A stretch of 64,000 bases of DNA from Corynebacterium felinum (GCF_030408755.1 NZ_CP047209.1:2294001-2358000); one strand, 5' to 3'. Shown: positions 1 through 9,835, counted from the stretch's first letter. Notes: generated from the letters alone by a model not told the origin. Program-made: numbers and translations.

Positions 1-631
1 CCTGAGTGAAAACAGCACGTTCATCCTCACTGATCCCGCCTTCTGGCCCAATAATGATGACAATACTGTCCACATCAACATCGATGCTGGCCAGTGGCAC
101 TGCAGCGGTTTCGTGAAGCACCAAGGCTTTATCTGCCTGCTCAATGAGCGCAACAACCTCAGGGGTCGAGGCCAATTCAGCAATATGCGGGATGGTTGCC
201 CGACGTGATTGTTTCGCCGCGGACTGTGCCGCGGCCACCCATTTGGCGCGACCTTTGTCCGCTTTCGCACCCACCCATTTCGCTACGCAACGGCTGGCTT
301 CCCACGGGACGATCGCATCGACGCCACCTTGAGTCAACAGATCGATGGCCAGTTCGGAGCGTTCCGACTTCGGCAGGGCCTGGACCACGGTCACGCGTGG
401 TGTGCGCGGCTGCTCGACAACAAGGGTGAGCACCTCGCCGTACAGTGTGTCTTTTCCACGGGTTTCGGTGACTTTCACTTCGGCGCGTGCACCTTCGCCG
501 TCGATAAGCTCAATGTGCTCACCAGCGACGATGCGCTTGACTGCGACTGCGTGGCGCCCTTCAACACCACTCAGTGTTACTAGCCCGCGTGTGGGAAGCG
601 GGCGCTCGGCGATAAAGACTGGCAGCGACAT
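1..631 (-). CDS. rsmE: 16S rRNA m3U1498 methyltransferase RsmE (3' end outside window)
   Basis: This is the N-terminal 210 codons of a SPOUT-class RNA methyltransferase that methylates N3 of U1498 in 16S rRNA. Translation from the ATG at 631 begins [16 protein letters not shown] and later shows QALPKSERSELAIDLLTQGG and the SAM-site-like IIIGPEGGISEDE, typical of RsmE. The gene runs off the left edge, so its C-terminus is not seen. Its ATG overlaps the dnaJ stop by one base (TAATG), so it is probably translationally coupled as the last visible gene of the heat-shock operon. Confidence 0.9.
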   Translation of the reverse strand, partial: MSLPVFIAERPLPTRGLVTLSGVEGRHAVAVKRIVAGEHIELIDGEGARAEVKVTETRGKDTLYGEVLTLVVEQPRTPRVTVVQALPKSERSELAIDLLTQGGVDAIVPWEASRCVAKWVGAKADKGRAKWVAAAQSAAKQSRRATIPHIAELASTPEVVALIEQADKALVLHETAAVPLASIDVDVDSIVIIIGPEGGISEDERAVFTQ

Positions 632-1758
632 TACTTGCGGAACCTATTGCGAATCCGACCAAACAGCGACTGATCTTTGCCGTCGTGCACACCGCAGACA
701 TCCCCACGGTGCTCGCGCAGTTGCTCCAGGATTTGACGGGACTTCTCGTCAAGCTCACGCGGGATGGTGATGTCGACGTGGGCGATCATGTCGCCGTAGC
801 CCTCGCCGCGCAGGTATTTCATGCCTTTGTCGGGCACGATCAGCCGGTCAGCAGGCTGGGTGCCTGCTGGGATGGTGAAGTCAATGGGGTTGCCATCGAG
901 GCCAATGACACTGAAGGTTGCGCCCAGCGCCGCATCAACCATGGGCACGGTTGCGGTCAGGTGCAGGTTGTCGCCTTCGCGGGTGAATACTGGGTGTGGT
1001 TCAGTAGAAACTTCTACATACAGGTCGCCTGCGGGTCCACCACCGTGGCCGACTTCGCCTTGGCCTGCCATGCGCACACGCATGCCGTCGGCAATGCCAG
1101 CGGGGATGCGAATGACTTTTTCGCGGCGTGCCTTCATCCGGCCTGCGCCATCACAGGTGGTGCAGGGCTTTTCAATGACATCGCCGAAACCTTCGCACAT
1201 AGGGCAGGTGGCGGTGGTCATCACGTTGCCGAGGAAGCTGCGTTGGACTTGCTGAATGTGGCCGGCACCCCCACAGTTGGTGCAGCGTACTGGTTTTTCC
1301 TTGGTTGCCGAGCCCGTGCCTTCGCAGCCGTTGCACAAGACGGCGGTGTCGATGGTGACTTCTTTTTCCACACCTGCAAATGCTTCTTCCAAGGTGATGC
1401 GGGTGCGCAGCAGAGCATCGTTGCCGGGTTGGACGCGTGACATTGGGCCGCGGCCGCTTCCACCGCCGCCGAAGAATGCTTCGAAAATATCTCCGAAGCC
1501 CCCACCGAATCCGCCGCCGTGCCCGTTGGCTTGGCCACCTGCGGACATGGGGTCGCCGCCCATATCAACGATGCGTCGTTTTTCTGGGTCGAGCAATACT
1601 TCTTGAGCGAGTGAGATTTCGCTGAACTTTTCCGCCGCTTCGTCGGTGCTGTTGACGTCTGGGTGGTACTGGCGGGCCAGTTTGCGGTAGGCCTTCTTAA
1701 TGTCGTTGTCGGAAGCGCCCTTGTCGACGCCGAGAATGCCATAGTAGTCGCGTGCCAC
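631..1758 (-). CDS. dnaJ: Chaperone protein DnaJ (hrcA-linked paralogue)
   Basis: A 375-residue Hsp40 co-chaperone that stimulates DnaK ATPase and delivers unfolded substrates. It has an N-terminal J domain with HPD at residues 32-34, a Gly/Phe-rich linker at about 75-110, a zinc-binding domain with all four CxxCxGxG repeats ([32 protein letters not shown]), and the C-terminal substrate-binding region. It is full length for type I DnaJ. It lies downstream of hrcA and upstream of rsmE, an arrangement common in Actinobacteria, where a second dnaJ usually sits with dnaK-grpE elsewhere. The 593-bp gap before it may carry its own promoter. Confidence 0.95.
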   Translation of the reverse strand: MARDYYGILGVDKGASDNDIKKAYRKLARQYHPDVNSTDEAAEKFSEISLAQEVLLDPEKRRIVDMGGDPMSAGGQANGHGGGFGGGFGDIFEAFFGGGGSGRGPMSRVQPGNDALLRTRITLEEAFAGVEKEVTIDTAVLCNGCEGTGSATKEKPVRCTNCGGAGHIQQVQRSFLGNVMTTATCPMCEGFGDVIEKPCTTCDGAGRMKARREKVIRIPAGIADGMRVRMAGQGEVGHGGGPAGDLYVEVSTEPHPVFTREGDNLHLTATVPMVDAALGATFSVIGLDGNPIDFTIPAGTQPADRLIVPDKGMKYLRGEGYGDMIAHVDITIPRELDEKSRQILEQLREHRGDVCGVHDGKDQSLFGRIRNRFRK

Positions 1759-1934
1759 GAAAGTTATTCCTTGGTGTCTTTTCTCTTATACGAAGTTGGA
1801 AAGTTAGTGCTGGTCGATTTTTTAAACCACACAATCCACGAAAAAGCTATTGTACTCCCTCCGCGCTCCAGCTCAACTTCCACACCCACCTGCAGCTTTC
1901 AATCAACAGTTCTCAGGATGAGGAGAGGGAAAAC

Positions 1935-1984
1935 CCTCCCATCTCACCTGTCACAGTTTCCTCCCATCTCACCTGTCACAGTTT
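1935..1984. repeat. Tandem repeat, two 25-bp units
   Basis: Two identical 25-bp units (1935-1959 and 1960-1984), each beginning CCTCCCATCTCACCTG, followed by the first seven bases of a third unit. No coding frame uses them. Confidence 0.9.
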
Positions 1985-2052
1985 CCTCCCACCGCCTCAA
2001 CTCCACGCGAGCGTGAAAACACCTGCATATCCCCCAACGCCACAGAACAATT

Positions 2053-2115
2053 ACACTGTGGTGCTGGATCATCACCCGGTGGTGTTGGATTATCACACTG
2101 TGGTGCTGGTACGTA
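2053..2115. repeat. Tandem repeat, three 21-bp units
   Basis: Three imperfect 21-bp units (2053-2073, 2074-2094, 2095-2115) with the core GGTGGTGYTGGAT. They lie 70 bp from the 25-bp tandem repeat in the same gap. Confidence 0.85.
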
Positions 2116-2132
2116 CTCGACTTTCCCTTGCC

Positions 2133-2150
2133 TATCGACGCCCCCCACAC
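2133..2150 (+). repeat. Dispersed 17-bp motif, copy 1
   Basis: TATCGACGCCCCCCACAC. It belongs to a family of near-identical short sequences (consensus about CGTATCGACGCCCCCAC) seen only in intergenic DNA at seven places in the window, in both orientations. Function unknown. Confidence 0.6.
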
Positions 2151-2281
2151 CCTGAATCGCACAAAAGTTTCAGTTGTGTACTGCACGGGGAGGTAAGGGA
2201 AAAGCCACAGCGACAATTCTTTGCACTAGTAATGTGCATGCAGCCGTGCTGAACCGCAGCCGCAACGATGCTTAGGGTGAT

Positions 2282-2299
2282 GTGGGGGCGTCGATACGC
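2282..2299 (-). repeat. Dispersed 17-bp motif, copy 2
   Basis: GTGGGGGCGTCGATACGC, inverted relative to copy 1 and 130 bp away, just beyond the hrcA stop codon. The pair could fold into a long-range stem. Confidence 0.6.
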
Positions 2300-2351
2300 A
2301 TAAAAATCCCCCTGCTACCTGCACAAACATGCGGGCAGAAGGGGGGAAGGT

Positions 2352-3362
2352 TTAGCTACACACAAGGCGGGAGACGTACTGGGCGACAGCCTGCACCTTC
2401 GACATCGTTGCACGATAATCCATATGCGTCGGGCCAACCACCCCAAGCCCACCTGCACCGTAGCCCGTTGCCACCACCGATGCCTTCGACATCTTATCCT
2501 CTTCAGTTTCCTCGCCGATCAGAACACTGACAGAACCCACGGAGTGCAAATCCTGCACATTAGCCAGCAGCTTCAACATCACAACCTGCTCTTCCAGCGC
2601 CTCAAGCACGGTGGGAAACGCGGGCAACTTCGACGTACCCGCCAAAATCAGACGATCAGTCGGATGCTCAACCAACGTATCAATAAGCACAGACACACAC
2701 CGCGCAAGATGCGGCTGAGTAGAATGCTGAATCTTGCCCAGCGCAGCCAACGACACCGACGCATCATTTAACGTTTGCCCATCAAGAACCTGATTCAACA
2801 GCTCTCTCAAATCCGCAACCTGCTCCGAAGTGCAGCCTGAATCCAGCTCAACATTACGCTGGTCCACACGCCCGGTATCAGTAATAACCACCAACAACAG
2901 TCGCGTAGGGGCAAGCAGCACCACCTCACAATGCTTCATCCGCGCCATCTTCAACGTCGGCATCTGCACCACCGCAGCCTGATGCGTCAACTGACTAAGC
3001 AACTGAGCAGAACGGCGCAACGTATCCTCCAAATCCACCGCGCCTTCCAAAAAACGCTCAATCGCACGCCGCTGCGGCGAGGACAACGGCTTAATCTCCT
3101 GCAAAGAATCCACAAAAAGCCGATACGCCTTATGGGTTGGAATCCGCCCAGAACTCTTATGCTGCTGCACAATATAGCCCTCGGCCTCCAACGCAGCCAT
3201 ATCATTACGGATCGTCGCCGAGGACACATCCAACTTATGCCGCTCCACCAAAGCCTTCGACCCCACCGGCTCCTGGGACCGAATATAGTCAGCAACAATC
3301 GCCCGCAGCACCAACATGCGGCGGTCAGCACACCGCAACTCCGGCACGTTACTCACAGCCAC
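2352..3362 (-). CDS. hrcA: Heat-inducible transcription repressor HrcA
   Basis: A 336-residue repressor of class I heat-shock genes, known to bind CIRCE operators near groE genes. The N-terminal winged helix is clear ([20 protein letters not shown], then [18 protein letters not shown]), followed by the GAF-like HrcA domain. The open frame extends to 3419, inside hemW, but the GTG at 3362 fits better: GAAGGGAG lies 8 nt upstream and the start then falls 22 nt after the hemW stop. A second in-frame GTG at 3356 is less well spaced. I saw no CIRCE element in this window, so its targets lie elsewhere. Confidence 0.93.
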   Translation of the reverse strand: MAVSNVPELRCADRRMLVLRAIVADYIRSQEPVGSKALVERHKLDVSSATIRNDMAALEAEGYIVQQHKSSGRIPTHKAYRLFVDSLQEIKPLSSPQRRAIERFLEGAVDLEDTLRRSAQLLSQLTHQAAVVQMPTLKMARMKHCEVVLLAPTRLLLVVITDTGRVDQRNVELDSGCTSEQVADLRELLNQVLDGQTLNDASVSLAALGKIQHSTQPHLARCVSVLIDTLVEHPTDRLILAGTSKLPAFPTVLEALEEQVVMLKLLANVQDLHSVGSVSVLIGEETEEDKMSKASVVATGYGAGGLGVVGPTHMDYRATMSKVQAVAQYVSRLVCS

Positions 3363-3384
3363 TATGTGTGCTCCCTTCACAAAA

Positions 3385-4512
3385 CTAGTCGCGCTCGCCC
3401 GCAAGCAAAATATCAGCAATCATGCCATCAGCAAGCAAACGCCCCATCGACGTTAATGCTACCGTCTTCCCCACCTCAAGCAGACCCCGATCAGCAAAAC
3501 CCTGAGCCACCGCAAGCTCCGACTCAGAAAAATCAGCAGCCGGCAGACCCTCCTTCAAACGCAACCCAAGCATCACCTTTTCCTCATGGCGCTCCCACTC
3601 AGAAAGCCACTCAGACTCCTTAATCGGCAACTTTTCGGCAGCAACCGCATCAGCATACGTACGCGGATGCTTCACGTTGAAAAAGCGGTGCCCATCCAGA
3701 TGCGAATGCGCCCCAGGGCCTGCACCCCACCAGTCATGGTTACGCCAATAGCCCAAATTATGCTGACACTGCCCACCAGGCTTCGCCCAGTTCGACACCT
3801 CATACCAGTCGTATCCGGCGTCGAGAAGCGCGGAATCAATCATCTCAAAACGATCCGCATACGCATCCTCATCCGGTGCAGGCAGCTGCCCCGAGCGCAC
3901 CTTCCTGGCCATGCGGGTGCCGTCCTCCACGATCAACGCATACGCGCTGACATGATCCACACCAGTATCCAACACCTGCTCAAGAGTGTCGCGCACATCC
4001 TGATCCGTCTCAGTCGGGGTGCCATAAATCATGTCCAAATTAACATGTGTAAACCCCGCAGCTTTCGCCTCCCGCACCGCAGCAAACGCACGACCCGGCG
4101 TATGCGCACGCTCCAGCACCCGCAACACACCAGCACTCGCCGACTGCATGCCCAAACTAATACGGTTAAAACCAGCACCAAGAAGCGAATCGAAAAATTC
4201 TAAGCTGGTCGATTCCGGATTGCACTCCGTTGTAATCTCCGCGCCTGGTGCCAGGCCAAAACTTCCGCGCACCATCTCAAGCACTTTGCCTAAACCGTCA
4301 GCACCCAACATGCTGGGAGTGCCACCACCAATAAAAACAGTCTGCGCTTGCTGGCCCACCTGTGCTGCCGCCATGTCGAGCTCGCGGGACAGGGCCTGCA
4401 TATAGCTTTCCGGGGAAGCCGACGTGCCCAATTCACCAGGAGTATACGTATTAAAGTCACAGTAGCCGCAGCGCGAAGCACAAAACGGGACGTGAATATA
4501 GACACCAAACAT
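3385..4512 (-). CDS. hemW: Radical SAM heme chaperone HemW (HemN-like)
   Basis: A 375-residue radical SAM protein. Cys11, Cys15 and Cys18 (CASRCGYC) form the 4Fe-4S/SAM cluster motif. The residue two after the third Cys is Phe (CDF), the HemW pattern; true anaerobic coproporphyrinogen dehydrogenases have a fourth Cys there. [11 protein letters not shown] is the family's Gly-rich SAM segment, and a HemN C-terminal domain follows. Known role of the family: heme binding and insertion into cytochromes. The ATG directly abuts the stop of the upstream gene, so the two are co-transcribed. It is often annotated hemN. Confidence 0.9.
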   Translation of the reverse strand: MFGVYIHVPFCASRCGYCDFNTYTPGELGTSASPESYMQALSRELDMAAAQVGQQAQTVFIGGGTPSMLGADGLGKVLEMVRGSFGLAPGAEITTECNPESTSLEFFDSLLGAGFNRISLGMQSASAGVLRVLERAHTPGRAFAAVREAKAAGFTHVNLDMIYGTPTETDQDVRDTLEQVLDTGVDHVSAYALIVEDGTRMARKVRSGQLPAPDEDAYADRFEMIDSALLDAGYDWYEVSNWAKPGGQCQHNLGYWRNHDWWGAGPGAHSHLDGHRFFNVKHPRTYADAVAAEKLPIKESEWLSEWERHEEKVMLGLRLKEGLPAADFSESELAVAQGFADRGLLEVGKTVALTSMGRLLADGMIADILLAGERD

Positions 4513-5181
4513 TTAAGATACGTTAGCTTGCATCTTCGCTTTCACGCGAGCCACGACCTGATCAACCCACGCACGCTCACTCAAAAACGCAGGTGGATTG
4601 CTTCCGCGCATCGCACGCACGAAACTTGGATGCTCCTTCGCAACCGTTGAAAGCCACGCACGCGCCGCCGAAAACACCGCCTCCGACGTGCGCGCATACA
4701 ACAAAGGCAACGACAAGGCATCAATATCGCGGGCGGCACGCTTAGTTTCCGCCAACTCCCACTCCACAATGTGGGCTAAATATTCCACCACCAGCTCCGT
4801 GCGGGCTTCCAAAGCTTGGGTTACTTCCGCGACGATCACTGGGGAATTCTGGATCGGGAAACGTTGGGTCAAACTCGTGGAATTGATCAGTACCGGGCGT
4901 GATGTTTCCTTCATCTCTGGCCCCATCGACACAGTGCCAGAGGCAAGTCCGGAGGTCAATGCTTGGCGCAAACCTAAAAGCTCGGCAATCAGGCGCCGCG
5001 AATCTAAACGGGCTTCGTCGATGATCATCTCGAATTCGGCGAGGCAATCCTCCACCAGTTCTGGGTCCCAATCGTTGATCGCCTCAGCAATATTTTCGAT
5101 GTAGCTTGCTACTTCATCACCAATATTGAACACTTCTTGAGTGAGTTCGAGATGACGCACCTTCGCGTCTGAAACTCGCAT
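4513..5181 (-). CDS. Conserved hypothetical protein, first gene of the hemW-hrcA-dnaJ operon
   Basis: A 222-residue soluble, acidic, mostly helical protein (starts MRVSDAKVRHLELTQEVFN) with no membrane segment or signal peptide and no motif I recognise. Its stop codon touches the hemW start, and the order unknown-hemW-hrcA-dnaJ-rsmE suggests one transcription unit that starts upstream of 5181. Codon use is like the neighbouring housekeeping genes, so it looks native. No function can be assigned from the sequence. Confidence 0.75.
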   Translation of the reverse strand: MRVSDAKVRHLELTQEVFNIGDEVASYIENIAEAINDWDPELVEDCLAEFEMIIDEARLDSRRLIAELLGLRQALTSGLASGTVSMGPEMKETSRPVLINSTSLTQRFPIQNSPVIVAEVTQALEARTELVVEYLAHIVEWELAETKRAARDIDALSLPLLYARTSEAVFSAARAWLSTVAKEHPSFVRAMRGSNPPAFLSERAWVDQVVARVKAKMQANVS

Positions 5182-5323
5182 TTTTCACCCCCAAGAGCGT
5201 CACTTAAGCATTACGAGTTATGACTCTAAAACACATTCTTCCCAATCCGACGACGGCGCGCCGACAAAGCTCCTTTAGCCTTGGGCACACATATGCACTC
5301 TTACTACTACATGCGCTCGCACG

Positions 5324-5340
5324 CGTATCGACGCCCCCAC
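5324..5340 (+). repeat. Dispersed 17-bp motif, copy 3
   Basis: CGTATCGACGCCCCCAC, the best match to the family consensus, 140 bp upstream of the hemW operon's first gene. Confidence 0.6.
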
Positions 5341-5414
5341 CTACATCCCCCGCCCCCATACAGCTTAAGCGCGGGTGCTGGTGGGGCATGGCACATACCT
5401 AAAGGTCACAGCAC

Positions 5415-5464
5415 CCCTCACTATGGGGAGAGTGATTCAACCCTCACTACGAGGAGAGTGATTC
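5415..5464. repeat. Direct repeat, two 24-bp units
   Basis: Units at 5415-5438 and 5441-5464 share CCCTCACTA at the left and GGAGAGTGATTC at the right, differing only in the three bases between, with AA separating them. Within each unit CACT and AGTG arms can pair, so each could be a small operator-like hairpin. Confidence 0.8.
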
Positions 5465-5638
5465 GCAGACAATCAGGCACGCTTGAGCACAAGGGAAGAA
5501 TAGTGAAGCTGTAGCCGCACGCACGCGCAATCGCTTAATCTTTAGTTCCCAACGGCACAAAGCAAAGGAGCGCATCTGCATCGGCCATACACAGTATGGC
5601 CTTTATCGTGCAGACACGCCCCTCGTTTAACTCACGCG

Positions 5639-7471
5639 TTAGCGCTGGTAAAGCTTTTCAATCGCATCAGCGTAGCGGCGGGCCACCACGTTGCGCTTGA
5701 CCTTCATCGTTGGGGTAAGCTCATCGGCTTCCTCAGTGAGATCCCGATCGAGAATCTGGAACTTCTTAATCGCCTCAGTGTGCGAGACCATCGCATTGGT
5801 CTGGTTAATGGCATCTTGAATTTCAGCGCGCAATACTGGATCTAAGGCGAGCTCCGCAATGGTGCGCGACTCAGGAATATTGCGGTTGAGCTTCCACCGT
5901 TTGATCGCATCCTCATCCAAAGTAACAAGCAAGCCCACAAAAGGCTTTCCGTCGCCAACCACCATGGCCTGAGAAATCAGCGGGTGGGAGCGCAAGGAAT
6001 CTTCCATCGGGCCGGGGGAAACATTCTTACCACCGGCGGTCACAATCAGATCCTTCTTACGGCCGGTGATCACCAAGTGGCCAGTTTCCAGCAGTTCGCC
6101 GAGGTCGCCGGTATTAAACCAGCCTTCCTCATCGAAGCACTCAGCGGTTGCTTCCGGATTGTTCCAGTAGCCGTCGAAAAGCGTGTTGCCCTTGATCAGG
6201 ATTTCAGAATCAGCATTGATGCGCACACTCGTGCCACCCACTGGCGGACCCACGGTTCCGATCTTTTGATCCACGAAATCCACGGTGGCAGCCGCCGAGG
6301 TTTCGGTCAGGCCGTAGCCTTCATAAATGGGGGCGCCAAGGCCGCGGAAGAAGTGCATGATGTCTGGGCTCATCGCCGATCCACCGGAGATGGCATACTT
6401 CACCGAATTACCCATGGCGGCGCGGATCTTGGAAAACACCAGCTTGTCAAAAGTCTTGTGCTTCAAACGCAGCGCACGCGACGGGCCCTCAGCGGTATCG
6501 AGCGCACGGGAGTATTCGATGGCAGTCTTTTCCGCCTGCGCAAACAGGGCGGCTTTCACCGCGCCACCTTCAGCAGCATTCGCCGCAGCGGAGTTGCGCA
6601 CCTTTTCAAAGACTCGGGGAACACCCAAGATCAGGTTCGGGCGGGCACGCTGGAATTCCACGCCCAAGGTGGAGAAATCCGACCAGTGCGACTGGGTTGC
6701 CCCACCAATTGCCACAGCCAGCGACACCGCGCGGGAAAGCACGTGTGCCAGTGGCAAGAAGGTAAGAACTCGTGAGCCCGGAACTGCAATGGCACCAATG
6801 GGGTTGGTGAGCAGACCATAGACCTCGCTCAACCAGTTCTTATGTGTTAGACGACAACCCTTCGGACGCCCCGTGGTGCCGGAGGTGTACACCAAGGAGG
6901 AAAGATCTGTGGACTTCGTCGCTGCAATGCGCGCATCCACCTCAGTATCGTCCACGGAACGCCCCTCAAACTTGAGGGTGGAAATGGCCGAAGCGTTAAT
7001 TTCAAGCACGCGGCGCAGCTGCGAGGGGGATTCGCTCAGCGCTGGTTTGCCGTCTTCTTTCAGCACCAAATTCTTCATTAATTCGGTGTGTTCGCGCTTT
7101 TCGGTGACTGCGAAAACAGCACCGGAATCTTCAATAATCCACTCCACCTGCGACAGGGAGGAAGAACCATAAATAGGAACGCTGACCGCTCCAGCTGCCC
7201 AGATAGCGAAATCAAGCAGCGACCATTCGTAGCGAGTTTCGCTCAGTAGTGCGATCCGATCGCCTTGCTGCACGCCGTTGGCGATGAAACCCTTGGCTAC
7301 TTCATAAACTTCGCTAATAAACTCGGCAGCGGTCACATTGACCCATTCAAAGTTCTTCGGGCGGGTAAACATCACACCATAAGGGCGGGCCTTGGCGCTG
7401 GCCAGCAATGCGGTGAGGCAGGTGTCGTGATCGCCGATGGTGTACTCGGCTGGGGTGCTGATTTCCTGCAT
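5639..7471 (-). CDS. Long-chain acyl-CoA synthetase (AMP-forming, FadD15-like)
   Basis: A 610-residue adenylate-forming enzyme that activates fatty acids to acyl-CoA with ATP. Visible motifs: the P-loop-like SSLVYTSGTTGRPKG, GYGLTETSAA, GWFNTGDLGEL and GRKKDLIVTAGGKNVSP with the hinge and catalytic lysine region. The open frame extends to 7615, but the first 48 codons do not look like the family. The ATG at 7471 has TAAGGAG about 12 nt upstream and starts MQEISTPAEYTI. It is divergent from malQ with 202 bp between. A role in fatty or mycolic acid metabolism is inference. Confidence 0.9.
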   Translation of the reverse strand: MQEISTPAEYTIGDHDTCLTALLASAKARPYGVMFTRPKNFEWVNVTAAEFISEVYEVAKGFIANGVQQGDRIALLSETRYEWSLLDFAIWAAGAVSVPIYGSSSLSQVEWIIEDSGAVFAVTEKREHTELMKNLVLKEDGKPALSESPSQLRRVLEINASAISTLKFEGRSVDDTEVDARIAATKSTDLSSLVYTSGTTGRPKGCRLTHKNWLSEVYGLLTNPIGAIAVPGSRVLTFLPLAHVLSRAVSLAVAIGGATQSHWSDFSTLGVEFQRARPNLILGVPRVFEKVRNSAAANAAEGGAVKAALFAQAEKTAIEYSRALDTAEGPSRALRLKHKTFDKLVFSKIRAAMGNSVKYAISGGSAMSPDIMHFFRGLGAPIYEGYGLTETSAAATVDFVDQKIGTVGPPVGGTSVRINADSEILIKGNTLFDGYWNNPEATAECFDEEGWFNTGDLGELLETGHLVITGRKKDLIVTAGGKNVSPGPMEDSLRSHPLISQAMVVGDGKPFVGLLVTLDEDAIKRWKLNRNIPESRTIAELALDPVLRAEIQDAINQTNAMVSHTEAIKKFQILDRDLTEEADELTPTMKVKRNVVARRYADAIEKLYQR

Positions 7472-7673
7472 GTGTATGTGATTCTCCTTAAATGTTGCCG
7501 GTGGACAAACACCGCGCCACCGGGCTGCAGATTCCCCTGCTACTCGGTGTCTCACGTGGGTTTTTCCACATGCCTCCAGTTGGGAAACATTCCCTCTAAG
7601 CCGTGGGTTAAACATGACTTAATACTCAAGTTAGGGTACATCTATTTTCAGTCAAACGTGTAACGTTGACTAC

Positions 7674-9716
7674 GTGGGATATCAAGAATCATTGCGCGAA
7701 TTAGCCGCCGCATACGCTATTTCTTCGGGCTACACCGGATTCGGGGGTCAGCCCATCGAAGCTTCCGATGATACGTTAGTGAAAACTTTGCACGCCCTTG
7801 GTGTGGAAGTGGAAACTGAGGAGGATATTCACCTCGCTCTTACTCAGCGCCACGATGCGGAGTTTAGCCGCCCGCTGCCCCGCTGCATTGTGACCGACGA
7901 TTCTTCGAACTATATTTTCAACGTCCATGTTCACGACGGCGAACCTGCCCAAGTAACCATTCTGTTGGAAGATGGCAGCACTGTCACGCCACAGCAGGTG
8001 GATAACTGGACTCCTGCCCGCACAATTGCGGGGGTGAGCTGGGGTGAAGCGTCGTTTGAAATCCCTGCGGGATTGCCGCAGGGCTGGCACGAGGTGGAAT
8101 TGACCTCCACGGGCATTTCGGAGAAATGTACGTTGATTGTTACCCCGGCGCGTCTTACGACTACCGACACGTATATCAATAATCCTGTTGCTGGTGTCAT
8201 GGCACAGCTGTATTCGGTGCGCAGTTCAGGCTCGTGGGGCATTGGTGATTTCCACGATTTGGGCTTGTTGGGTGAAAAGATCGCCGACTTTGCCGATTTC
8301 TTGCTGATTAACCCACTGCATGCCGCCGAACCATTCCCTCCTATTGAGGATTCTCCTTATCTTCCAACCACCCGCCGGTTCACCAACCCTTTGTATATCC
8401 GGGTGGAGGATATTCCTGAGGCACCGAAAGGGTTGAAGAATCCTTTTGCGAAGGAAAACCGCAACCCGGGCATGATTGAGCGCAACCCTATTTATGCTGC
8501 AAAGCTTGAGGTGTTGCACGAAATTTATGAGACGCCCCGCTCTCCTGAGCGGGAGAAAGCCTACCAGGAGTACTTGGCGATGGAAGGCCAGGGCTTGGTA
8601 GATTTCGCCCAGTGGTGCGCGCGTAAAGAGGCTGAGGTTGCGGGCAAGCACGCCCATGTGGATCCTGGTTTTTATATGTGGTTGCAGTGGATTTGTGACC
8701 AGCAGTTGGCTGCCGCGCAGAAGCGTTGTGTGGATGCGGGTATGAAGATTGGCATTATGGCTGATTTGGCTGTGGGTGTTCACCCTGGTGGCTCCGACGC
8801 GGAAACGCTTGCCGAGGTTCTGGCACCTTTGGCGTCGGTGGGTGCCCCACCGGATTCTTACAATCAGCATGGTCAGGATTGGTCGCAACCACCGTGGCAT
8901 CCTGAGCGTTTAGCGGAGTTGGGTTATAAGCCGTGGCGGGATATGTTGCGCACTGTGTTGCGCCATTCGGGCGGTATTCGTGTCGATCACGTACTGGGTT
9001 TGTTCCGCCTGTTTTGGATTCCACGTATGCAGGCACCTTCGACCGGCACGTATGTCAATTACGATTACCGTGCGCTGGTGGGCATTCTTGCGCTGGAGGC
9101 GGAGCGTGCGGGTGCTGTGGTGATTGGTGAAGATTTGGGCACGTTCGAGCCGTGGGTTCAGGATGCTCTTGCTGCTTACGGCATTATGGGCACTAATGTT
9201 TTGTGGTTTGAGTCTTCCCCGCATGGTGGGCCGCGTCATGCCCATGAGTATCGTGCGTCCGCGCTGAGTTCGGTGACTACTCATGATTTGCCGCCGACGG
9301 CTGGTTATTTGGAGGGCGCGCATATTTCGCTGCGTGAGGAGCTTGGTTTGCTGATCACTGATCCCGACGCTGAGTTTGCTCAGGATTTGCAGTGGCAGGC
9401 GCAGGTGCTTAACCGTGCGACTGATTCGGATCGTTTCACTGATTGTGATCGTGATGATCGCGGTGAGACGTTGGATCTTGTTGCTGCCACGCATGCGTTT
9501 ATTGCAAAGACTCCGTCGGCGCTGACGTGTACGGCGTTGGTGGATATGGTTGGGGATCGTCGGGTGCAGAATCAGCCGGGTACGTCGAAGGATAAGTATC
9601 CGAACTGGTGTGTTCCGCTGACGGATGCCCAGGGTGAGGTTGTGTTGATTGATGATCTGCCCACGGCGTCGTTTAGCGTGATTGCGCAGGCGTCGAAGCG
9701 CCCGCAGCAGCACTAA
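7674..9716 (+). CDS. malQ: 4-alpha-glucanotransferase MalQ (amylomaltase, GH77)
   Basis: A 680-residue GH77 enzyme that transfers alpha-1,4-glucan segments between maltodextrins. The conserved regions are present: GGIRVDHVLGLFRLFWIP with the nucleophile Asp, VVIGEDLGTFE with the acid/base Glu, and SVTTHDLPPTAGYL with the transition-state Asp. The N-terminal roughly 150 residues form the extra domain seen in actinobacterial MalQ. It starts with GTG at 7674. No Shine-Dalgarno is visible, so translation may be leaderless or weakly initiated. It converges on crtI, with a strong hairpin between them. Confidence 0.93.
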   Translation: MGYQESLRELAAAYAISSGYTGFGGQPIEASDDTLVKTLHALGVEVETEEDIHLALTQRHDAEFSRPLPRCIVTDDSSNYIFNVHVHDGEPAQVTILLEDGSTVTPQQVDNWTPARTIAGVSWGEASFEIPAGLPQGWHEVELTSTGISEKCTLIVTPARLTTTDTYINNPVAGVMAQLYSVRSSGSWGIGDFHDLGLLGEKIADFADFLLINPLHAAEPFPPIEDSPYLPTTRRFTNPLYIRVEDIPEAPKGLKNPFAKENRNPGMIERNPIYAAKLEVLHEIYETPRSPEREKAYQEYLAMEGQGLVDFAQWCARKEAEVAGKHAHVDPGFYMWLQWICDQQLAAAQKRCVDAGMKIGIMADLAVGVHPGGSDAETLAEVLAPLASVGAPPDSYNQHGQDWSQPPWHPERLAELGYKPWRDMLRTVLRHSGGIRVDHVLGLFRLFWIPRMQAPSTGTYVNYDYRALVGILALEAERAGAVVIGEDLGTFEPWVQDALAAYGIMGTNVLWFESSPHGGPRHAHEYRASALSSVTTHDLPPTAGYLEGAHISLREELGLLITDPDAEFAQDLQWQAQVLNRATDSDRFTDCDRDDRGETLDLVAATHAFIAKTPSALTCTALVDMVGDRRVQNQPGTSKDKYPNWCVPLTDAQGEVVLIDDLPTASFSVIAQASKRPQQH

Positions 9717-9737
9717 CAATTGTGCGCTGAAAATTTT

Positions 9738-9776
9738 CAACGCCCACCGTCGCAGTGCAGTTGACGGTGGGCGTTG
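9738..9776. terminator. Bidirectional terminator hairpin between malQ and crtI
   Basis: A perfect 14-bp stem (CAACGCCCACCGTC at 9738-9751 pairing with 9763-9776) closes an 11-nt loop. It starts 21 bp after the malQ stop, and TTTT follows shortly after. Confidence 0.85.
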
Positions 9777-9835
9777 GTAGTTTTAGCTGAAGGTTTCGAT
9801 GGGGGTTGATAGTTTTAGCTCAAAGTTTCTGTGGG
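9773..9835. repeat. Duplicated 3' end of crtI, two 31-bp units
   Basis: Units 9773-9803 and 9805-9835 are imperfect direct copies. The inner unit encodes the last residues of CrtI and its stop codon; the outer unit would encode an alternative tail ending IETFS and a stop. It looks like a small tandem duplication of the gene end. Confidence 0.7.

Larger units (their letters stand above)
1759..2351. other. dnaJ-hrcA intergenic gap (593 bp), repeat-rich, no gene seen
   Basis: No convincing reading frame lies here; possible ORFs have poor codon use and no homology I recognise. The gap is unusually long for the middle of an operon. It contains two tandem-repeat blocks and two copies of a dispersed GTGGGGGCGTCGATACG-type motif, annotated separately. 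Promoter activity for dnaJ is possible, but I saw no CIRCE-type inverted repeat. Confidence 0.6.
5182..5638. other. Intergenic region (457 bp) between the hemW operon and fadD
   Basis: No gene seen. Expected to hold the promoter of the minus-strand operon near 5182-5280. It also carries one dispersed 17-bp motif (5324-5340), a spaced direct repeat (5415-5464) and a C-rich stretch at about 5330-5360. Confidence 0.6.

Noticed and set aside
685..1440. 251-codon plus-strand ORF opposite dnaJ
   Set aside because: Antisense to the conserved zinc-finger and substrate-binding domains of DnaJ; not a plausible protein.
1935..2115. CRISPR array from the two tandem-repeat blocks
   Set aside because: Units are directly adjacent with no unique spacers, only two or three copies each, and no cas genes.
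3385..4512. Oxygen-independent coproporphyrinogen oxidase (HemN)
   Set aside because: The cluster motif lacks HemN's fourth Cys (CDF, not CxC), so HemW is the better call.
1759..5300. CIRCE operator for HrcA
   Set aside because: I looked for TTAGCACTC-N9-GAGTGCTAA upstream of the operon and in the gaps and found nothing close.
8910..9740. 276-codon minus-strand ORF opposite malQ
   Set aside because: Arg/Thr-rich shadow of malQ with no start signal or family similarity.
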